Of a stretch of DNA of 64,000 nt, positions 59,613 to 64,000 are shown in pieces. The notes under the pieces were generated by a model, which searched no databases, was not told the DNA's origin, and saw only the letters and a program-made list of their open reading frames with translations. Each line of letters starts with the position of its first letter. Position 1 is the first letter of the stretch. Source of the stretch: Bryobacteraceae bacterium (lineage in GTDB: Bacteria > Acidobacteriota > Terriglobia > Bryobacterales > Bryobacteraceae); contig JASHNT010000091.1 of the NCBI GenBank assembly GCA_030041495.1, forward strand, positions 1 through 64,000, read 5' to 3'. The position numbers and the translations under genes are program-made.

Positions 59613-60512
59613 TCATTCGGTCCCTTCTAGTGCGACTCCCAGTCTACCGCGGGCGTTGGCGAGAAGACGCTCGGCCGCGCCGCGATCGACGTGTTTTTTC
59701 TCCATGACGACAGCGACGGGAACGCTGAGGCCGGCTTGGTTGAGCAACTCGGCGGCACGCTCGAGCGAGACCCCGGTGAGCTGCTGGACAATGCGGCGGG
59801 AGCGGTCCTCGAGCTTGGTGTTGGTGGGCTGCACGTTGACCATCAAGCCGCGGTAGGTGTAGCCGAGCCGGATCATGGTCGCGGTGCTGAGCATGTTCAG
59901 GATAATTTTGGAGGCCGTGCCGGCGCGGAGGCGGGTTGATCCGGCCACGATTTCAGGCCCGGTCAAGGCTTCGATGGGAAACTCGACCGTGCGGGAAAGC
60001 TCGGAATCGGGAGTGCAGGAGATGCCGGCGGTGGTCGCACCGATGCTGCGGGCGTGGGCCAGGGCGGCCAAAACGTAAGGCGCGCGGCCGCTAGCGGAGA
60101 TGCCGACCACAGCGTCCGCGGGCTTAAGTCCGGACACGGTGAGGTCGCGGACCCCGGCGTCGCGATCATCCTCAGCGCCTTCAACGGATTGGCGCAAAGC
60201 CGCGTCACCGCCGGCGATAATCGCCCGCACCAAGTGAGCGGGCGTGTGGAAGGTGGGAGGGCATTCGGCTGCGTCCAGCATCCCCAGCCGGCCACTGGTT
60301 CCGGCTCCCACGTAAATCAGGCACCCACCGCGTTCCAGCGCACTGACAACCGCATCGATGGCGGCCTCGATGCGATCAAAAGCAGCGGCGACGGCGGGGA
60401 CGATTCCTGCATCTCCCTCCAGCATGGCGGCCAGGATCTGGCGGGCTGGCGCATGGCTCGGCAAGGTTCCGCCCAGGCCTGCCCGTTCGGTGAGAAGACG
60501 CTCGAAAGTCAC
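59613..60512 (-). CDS. murQ: N-acetylmuramic acid 6-phosphate etherase
   Basis: A 299-residue SIS-domain enzyme starting with GTG at 60512. Motifs are LIYVGAGTSGRLGMLDAAEC, PPTFHTP, ISASGRAPYVLAAL, and TASKIILNMLSTATMIRLG, which define MurQ. It opens the lactyl ether of MurNAc-6-phosphate during peptidoglycan recycling to give GlcNAc-6-phosphate. No MurNAc transporter (MurP) or kinase (AnmK) is adjacent. It is the first gene of the operon with murA and a rhodanese. Confidence 0.96.
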   Translation of the reverse strand: MTFERLLTERAGLGGTLPSHAPARQILAAMLEGDAGIVPAVAAAFDRIEAAIDAVVSALERGGCLIYVGAGTSGRLGMLDAAECPPTFHTPAHLVRAIIAGGDAALRQSVEGAEDDRDAGVRDLTVSGLKPADAVVGISASGRAPYVLAALAHARSIGATTAGISCTPDSELSRTVEFPIEALTGPEIVAGSTRLRAGTASKIILNMLSTATMIRLGYTYRGLMVNVQPTNTKLEDRSRRIVQQLTGVSLERAAELLNQAGLSVPVAVVMEKKHVDRGAAERLLANARGRLGVALEGTE

Positions 60513-60704
60513 TTTGGACCCATTGTACAGCGGTACTGCTCGTAAGATTTCGCACCAGATGGTTCTAGGTGATTCGGCCTATCAGGTACCAGTACCTCCT
60601 CGATGACCGGGCTACTCAGCGATTGAAATGTAACGCTTAGAATCAATGGGATGAAGGAGTTTTTCGGAAGCGAAGAAAGAGCGGTAAAACGAGCGGTTTT
60701 TCCC

Positions 60705-60734
60705 TTGACACGTCTTAATACCGCCCCATATACT
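60705..60734 (+). promoter_or_regulatory. Sigma-70 type promoter of the PEP-CTERM gene
   Basis: TTGACA at 60705-60710, an 18-base spacer and TATACT at 60729-60734. Transcription would begin near 60741, inside the first of two tandem repeats, leaving a leader of about 97 bases. The nearest Shine-Dalgarno, GGAGG at 60819-60823, is 14 bases before the ATG, which is long. Confidence 0.65.
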
Positions 60735-60737
60735 TTA

Positions 60738-60779
60738 AGAGTACCCTGTATCGAGAAGAAGAGTACCTGGATCGAAAAG
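60738..60779 (+). repeat. Tandem 20-21 base direct repeats at the transcription start
   Basis: AGAGTACCCTGTATCGAGAAG (60738-60758, quoted here as AGAGTACC..TATCGAGAAG) and AGAGTACCTGGATCGAAAAG (60760-60779) are 22 bases apart start to start, two helical turns. Their position on and just after the start site fits an operator for a repressor controlling surface-protein expression. Confidence 0.5.
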
Positions 60780-60837
60780 CGCGTCTCACGCCGATTCAGG
60801 GCATAACAAGGTTTGGTCGGAGGCAGTAAGTCAAAAA

Positions 60838-61452
60838 ATGAAGAAGCTCATACTAGCGATGCTACTGAGTAGCGTCGGCGCGTTTGCGAGCACCACGTGC
60901 CCGTTGACGTTTGTGAGTGGCGTAACACTCACCGCAGACACCAACTACGCGGATAATACCGATATATGCTCGCTGAATGGTTACACCTTCTCGAACTTTG
61001 ACATTTACGCGTCGCCCGGCGATACCACGCTCGACAACTTCAGCGCGACGGTCTCCTTTAACGGCGGTCCCGGAACTTTCGAGCTTAGCTTCAATCAGGG
61101 TCTGGGATCCGACGACATCCTGTTCTTCTACGATGTCACGCCCGGCGTGAACGGCATAGTGGCTGAGGACGGCACGTCCACCTCGGTCACCGAAGTCGTT
61201 TGCGGGTCGGCGTTCGACGATGCCAGTGGAAACAGCAGTTGCGGTTCGGCTTTGAACACGCAGACTCTGTTCGTGAACGCACAAAACGGAATCGCAGAAT
61301 CGCCGGTAAATGCCGCTGGGGAAGATTACGTTGCGGAGGACATCGGCGGCGGTAGCGAGAGCTTCCAGCAGATCGTGCCGGAGCCGATGACGTTCTCTCT
61401 GATGGGCGTTGGCCTCTTGGGCCTGGGCCTGCTTCGCCGCTACCGGAAGTAA
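60838..61452 (+). CDS. PEP-CTERM sorted surface/exported protein
   Basis: A 204-residue protein with a signal peptide (MKKLILAMLLSSVGAFAS) and a C-terminal sorting signal: VPEPMTF, a hydrophobic stretch (SLMGVGLLGLGLL) and a basic end RRYRK. This tripartite end is the PEP-CTERM motif cut by exosortase in bacteria with extracellular polysaccharide. The middle is strand-rich, acidic and has two cysteine pairs (TTCPLTF/TDICS and VVCGSAFDD/SSCGSA). Function unknown. A strong promoter with tandem repeats precedes it and a good terminator follows it, so it is monocistronic. Confidence 0.92.
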   Translation: MKKLILAMLLSSVGAFASTTCPLTFVSGVTLTADTNYADNTDICSLNGYTFSNFDIYASPGDTTLDNFSATVSFNGGPGTFELSFNQGLGSDDILFFYDVTPGVNGIVAEDGTSTSVTEVVCGSAFDDASGNSSCGSALNTQTLFVNAQNGIAESPVNAAGEDYVAEDIGGGSESFQQIVPEPMTFSLMGVGLLGLGLLRRYRK

Positions 61453-61498
61453 GCGGCGCACTGTAGTCAAATAGGGCTTTTTATCCTTCAACTTGTGG

Positions 61499-61535
61499 CC
61501 GGGCTGGAGTGAACCTCCAGCCCGGTTTGCATTTT
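61499..61535 (+). terminator. Rho-independent terminator after the PEP-CTERM gene
   Basis: A perfect 11-bp stem, CCGGGCTGGAG (61499-61509) with CTCCAGCCCGG (61515-61525), five-base loop TGAAC, followed by TTTGCATTTT. It lies 47 bases after the stop of the PEP-CTERM gene. Confidence 0.85.
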
Positions 61536-61630
61536 CCGAGCAAAGAAATTGGGACACACCTCTCGCCAAACGAAGAAGGCCGGGGTTGAATCCGCGCCTT
61601 TACTTTTGTAACCCGGAACAATCCCGCCGG

Positions 61631-61954
61631 TTAGACGCTGAACGAACTCCCGCAGCCACAGGTGGACTTCACGTTGGGGTTGTTGAACTTAAATCCAGAC
61701 CCCTCCAGCGTCTCGACATAATCGACCTCGGCGCCGTCCAGGTACAACATACTCGCCTGATCCACGAACACTTTCAGCTCGCCGAAGGAATACGTCTTAT
61801 CCAGGAAACCGGGGTTGTTCTCGAAGGCCATGGAGTAGCTGAATCCCGAGCAACCGCCGCCCACAACGGAGATTCGCAAGCCGACAGGCTTCGGCTCCTG
61901 GGTCGCCAGGATCTCTTTAACCTTGCCTACAGCCGTGTCCGTCAACTGAACCAT
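61631..61954 (-). CDS. erpA: Iron-sulfur cluster insertion protein (ErpA/IscA family)
   Basis: A 107-residue A-type carrier with the three conserved cysteines: GGGCSGFSY and STCGCGSSF at the C-terminus. VQLTDTAVGKVKEIL, VGLRISVVGGGCSG and YLDGAEVDYVETLEGSGFKF are typical. ErpA-like rather than IscA is suggested by the DYVETLEGSGF segment and lack of an isc operon, but the split is fine-grained. It would pass clusters, built using a desulfurase such as that at 24839, to target proteins. It stands alone with a promoter between 61955 and 62123. Confidence 0.93.
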   Translation of the reverse strand: MVQLTDTAVGKVKEILATQEPKPVGLRISVVGGGCSGFSYSMAFENNPGFLDKTYSFGELKVFVDQASMLYLDGAEVDYVETLEGSGFKFNNPNVKSTCGCGSSFSV

Positions 61955-62123
61955 AAATCTTCCTTTCCCCCTCGGTTATTCGACGCAAAACGCCCACCAG
62001 GGGATGCAACGACCCTATTCAGCGGCCCGCGCAACCCCTTGCTAGTTCGATTGTACACGAATCTGCTATGTTTAGGGCAACGCGCTGAAACCCTGTTGAC
62101 GGAAGCCGCGTCGCAAAGGTAGC

Positions 62124-62822
62124 ATGAGCGGCCTGAGCGAAGTCCTTCGATTCCCGGCGACGGGGCGAACCAGCCCGGTTCAAAGCAGGACGGTTCCTTC
62201 CAAGGCTCGCGTGGACCACAAGCATAACGATGAGGCAGCGCTGGTCCGGCGGGTGCAGGCCCGCGATGAGATGGCCTTCCGGGAGATCGTGGACCGGTAT
62301 CAGTCCAAGGTTTTCTCGATCATCTACGGCATCCTGCGCAACCATAACGACGCCGAAGATATTGCGCAGCAGGTGTTCGCCAAGATTTATTTTTCCATCC
62401 GCAATTTCGATTTCCGCAGTTCGCTGCTGACCTGGATCTACAAGATCACGGTGAATGAGTGCTACGACTACTTACGCAAGAAACGGGTGCGTAAGCTGGT
62501 GTACGAGAGCGATTTTTCCGCGGAAGACGCCCAGAGGCTGGAAACCGCCGACCCGGCCGTGGATCCGGGGCCCGCGGTGGATACGCAGCTCGCGCAGCAC
62601 GATCTGGTGGTAAAGTTATTGAGCAAGGTTTCCGAGGAGGATCGCACGCTGATCCTGCTCAAGGAAGTGGAGGGACACTCGGTTGAGGAGCTGGCCGAGA
62701 TGACCGGGTTGAACGAGAATACGATAAAGGTAAAGCTGTTCCGGACCCGCCAAAAACTCTTGAAGGCCGCGCAGCGGCTGGGGCGAATCCGGGGGATTGT
62801 GAAGTTAGAGAGCGGGCAATAA
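62124..62822 (+). CDS. ECF RNA polymerase sigma factor (RpoE-like)
   Basis: A 232-residue sigma factor with a 40-residue N-terminal extension. Region 2 is ALVRRVQARDEMAFREIVDR, VFSIIYGILRNHNDAEDIAQ, QVFAKIYFSI; region 4 is LISEEDRTLILLKEVEGHS-like SEEDRTLILLKEVEGHSVEE, LAEMTGLNENTIKVKLFRTR. An anti-sigma gene follows after 55 bases, so this is a sigma/anti-sigma operon of envelope-stress type. Confidence 0.95.
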   Translation: MSGLSEVLRFPATGRTSPVQSRTVPSKARVDHKHNDEAALVRRVQARDEMAFREIVDRYQSKVFSIIYGILRNHNDAEDIAQQVFAKIYFSIRNFDFRSSLLTWIYKITVNECYDYLRKKRVRKLVYESDFSAEDAQRLETADPAVDPGPAVDTQLAQHDLVVKLLSKVSEEDRTLILLKEVEGHSVEELAEMTGLNENTIKVKLFRTRQKLLKAAQRLGRIRGIVKLESGQ

Positions 62823-62877
62823 AAGATTAAGAAAGAGACCCGCGTGAAAAGTGTGCTGGATTTGAGGGAAGAAAGTC

Positions 62878-63342
62878 ATGCATCGAGGGGTTCGGGATAA
62901 GCTCGAGGATATCCTCGCCGGTAGCGGCCACGCGTTGTGTGAACGGCATCTGAGCGAGTGCGAAGCATGTAGCGCGGAGTTGGCAGCGATGCGCGAGCAG
63001 CGCCGCCTGTTGCGCTCCCTGCGAGGCGGGGAAGCCGTTCCTGAACAGAATCCGGGCTTCTACGCGCGCGTGATGGAGCGGATCGAAGCGCAAGCCGTCG
63101 TATCCATCTGGAACCTGTTCTTCGATTCACGGGTGGGCCGCGGCTTGGCCATGGCTTCCATGTTGATCGCGTTGAGCCTGGGCTTGTACATGGCTTCCGC
63201 GGAAAGCGCCGCACGGCCGGCGGAAACGTCGCAGGCCGTGATCCAGAGCTCCGGCGGCGATGAACTGACCGGCCCGATGCTGACTGGATCGCCCGACGCC
63301 AACGCGGTCTTGATGAATCTGGTTACGTACAAGGAGCAGTAA
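62878..63342 (+). CDS. Membrane anti-sigma factor with zinc-finger (zf-HC2) domain
   Basis: A 154-residue protein. The N-terminal anti-sigma domain has the ZAS motif H-x3-C-x2-C in CERHLSECEACSAEL. A single membrane helix follows at about residues 97-112 (LAMASMLIALSLGLYMA), leaving a short periplasmic tail. It should hold the upstream sigma factor inactive at the membrane. The tail is too short for a large sensor, so the signal may come through the next gene product. Confidence 0.9.
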   Translation: MHRGVRDKLEDILAGSGHALCERHLSECEACSAELAAMREQRRLLRSLRGGEAVPEQNPGFYARVMERIEAQAVVSIWNLFFDSRVGRGLAMASMLIALSLGLYMASAESAARPAETSQAVIQSSGGDELTGPMLTGSPDANAVLMNLVTYKEQ

Positions 63343-63346
63343 GGCG

Positions 63347-63757
63347 GTGACTTCGGCCGGCGCCCAAGCTCCCTGGCAAAACTTCCGGATCATCTCGACT
63401 TTGACGCTTGTCTTCCTTGCTGGCGCGGCCTCCGGAGCGCTGTGGATGCAACTGGGCCTGCATGAGCGCCTGCACCGCGTGGTATCGAATGCGAATCCGG
63501 TTTCCACGCAAGATTCGCTGCTGGAGCGCTTCAACACCGAATTGGGGCTATCCCAGGATCAATCCCACAAAATCGCCGCCGTGCTGGCCGACTACACGCA
63601 GTACTACCAGAGCCTGCAGGATCAGTTGGACGACGTGCGGGCGACCGGCCGGACGCAGATCCTGCAGATCCTCAACCCGGATCAGAGGGAGCGGTTCGAG
63701 AAGATAATGAACGATATCGGGCCAGAGCTCGAGAACTCCGCACCTTCGTCCAAATAG
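63347..63757 (+). CDS. CpxP/Spy-like periplasmic sensor-type protein
   Basis: A 136-residue protein starting with GTG at 63347, four bases after the anti-sigma gene. An N-terminal membrane anchor (STLTLVFLAGAASGALWMQL) is followed by a helical periplasmic domain. The motif LGLSQDQSHKIAAVLADYTQ and then QILNPDQRERFEKIM mirrors the LTxxQ and LTPEQR elements of heavy-metal-resistance and Spy/CpxP proteins. In this three-gene set it may modulate the sigma/anti-sigma pair. Ligand unknown. Confidence 0.8.
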   Translation: MTSAGAQAPWQNFRIISTLTLVFLAGAASGALWMQLGLHERLHRVVSNANPVSTQDSLLERFNTELGLSQDQSHKIAAVLADYTQYYQSLQDQLDDVRATGRTQILQILNPDQRERFEKIMNDIGPELENSAPSSK

Positions 63758-63773
63758 GATCTATAGTGGGAGC

Positions 63774-64000
63774 TTGAAGCTCCTTCCGAGGAACTCGCGC
63801 ACAACGGATTCGCCGGCGGCGCCCACCTCCGCCGAATTCCTCTCTCCATTCACGCCGCGGCCAGCGGCCTCTGCGCTTCTCACCGGGCCGGCGGCCTCAG
63901 GCAAATCCAGGCGCGCGCTGGAATATTTCACCGCTACTCCCGGCGCATTCCTGGTCACGCCGACCGCGACCATGGCGGAGCACGTGCGGCGTGAACTGGC
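63774..64000 (+). CDS. RecB/AddB-like nuclease-helicase family protein (partial)
   Basis: A reading starting with TTG at 63774 runs off the window. It includes a Walker A motif in LLTGPAASGKSRRALEYF at about residues 40-57, then GAFLVTPTATMAEHVRREL. An early P-loop followed by a V-P-T-x-x-M-A-E-H strand/helix is the start of AddB-type PD-(D/E)XK nuclease/helicase proteins involved in recombination repair. GGGAG lies just one base before the TTG, so the true start may differ. Only 75 codons are visible. Confidence 0.6.
   Translation, partial: MKLLPRNSRTTDSPAAPTSAEFLSPFTPRPAASALLTGPAASGKSRRALEYFTATPGAFLVTPTATMAEHVRREL

Larger units (their letters stand above)
60513..60837. other. Intergenic with promoter and repeats, no gene
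   Basis: About 325 bases between divergent murQ and the PEP-CTERM gene. No coding potential is seen. It contains the promoter at 60705-60734 and tandem repeats at 60738-60779. A degenerate third copy of the repeat (AGTACCT followed by CGATGA) may lie near 60589-60606. Confidence 0.6.

Noticed and set aside
60738-60779. CRISPR array
   Set aside because: Only two adjacent copies, without spacers of even length and without cas genes; it is better explained as an operator or leader repeat.

Overview
The window is GC-rich, densely coded bacterial chromosome. Several lineage markers point to an acidobacterium close to Candidatus Solibacter / Bryobacterales: a PadR regulator followed by a very large ADOP-type permease, an M56 peptidase fused to a TIGR03435 domain, VWFA-related acidobacterial proteins, an acidobacterial quinoprotein-like enzyme, a carboxypeptidase-regulatory-domain TonB receptor, and DUF6152/DUF6644 genes. 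No plasmid, phage or CRISPR signature is visible. The only mobile DNA is a transposase N-terminus cut by the left edge.

Layout. 0-4.4 kb: transposase end, a duplicated-repeat secreted protein, apaG, a DUF6644 membrane protein, a membrane-cytochrome fusion and a quinoprotein. 4.4-9.6 kb: truncated haemoglobin, then an operon of GltD-like/ferredoxin oxidoreductase and 2-oxoacid:ferredoxin oxidoreductase (korA, korB). 9.8-16.3 kb: SGNH protein, then a pectin/galacturonate operon (GH28, MFS, uxaC, uxaE) with a strong promoter. 16.6-20.8 kb: truB, and an aromatic lower-pathway set (two CoA-transferase subunits, maleylacetate reductase) ending in a broken TIGR03067 gene. 20.8-28.9 kb: molbindin, PadR-ADOP, SAM hydroxide adenosyltransferase, cysteine desulfurase-mnmA-acyltransferase, two VWFA-like genes. 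29.0-31.5 kb: rpsO-pnp with an intergenic hairpin. 31.5-33.1 kb: small accessory pocket with a frameshifted HEPN-like gene. 33.2-36.7 kb: cytochrome oxidase/haem A biogenesis operon (ctaA, ctaB, SCO, DUF420). 36.7-43.3 kb: deaminase, DUF481, M56-TIGR03435 with its BlaI regulator, TonB receptor. 43.4-48.9 kb: a cluster of exported proteins (three DUF6152, three sharing a W-G-D-T-L-V-like motif, two DUF6644). 48.9-54.9 kb: DHA2 efflux pump, a tandem esterase-fold protein with degenerate catalytic sites, an MBL-fold protein, miaE. 54.9-56.3 kb: two decayed loci (signal-peptidase-like and phd/vapC). 56.3-60.5 kb: CxxCH protein, then a murQ-murA-rhodanese operon. 60.5-64 kb: PEP-CTERM protein with a repeat-bearing promoter, erpA, an ECF sigma/anti-sigma/CpxP-like operon, and the start of a RecB/AddB-like gene.

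The genes suggest an aerobic, haem A-oxidase-bearing heterotroph that degrades plant polymers (pectin) and probably aromatics. The most interesting unexplained material is the 43-49 kb exported cluster with its echo at 1.3-4.4 kb, the tandem pseudo-esterase, and four decayed or frameshifted accessory loci (20.2, 31.9, 54.9, 55.9 kb). All family names come from reading motifs by eye; no database search was possible.
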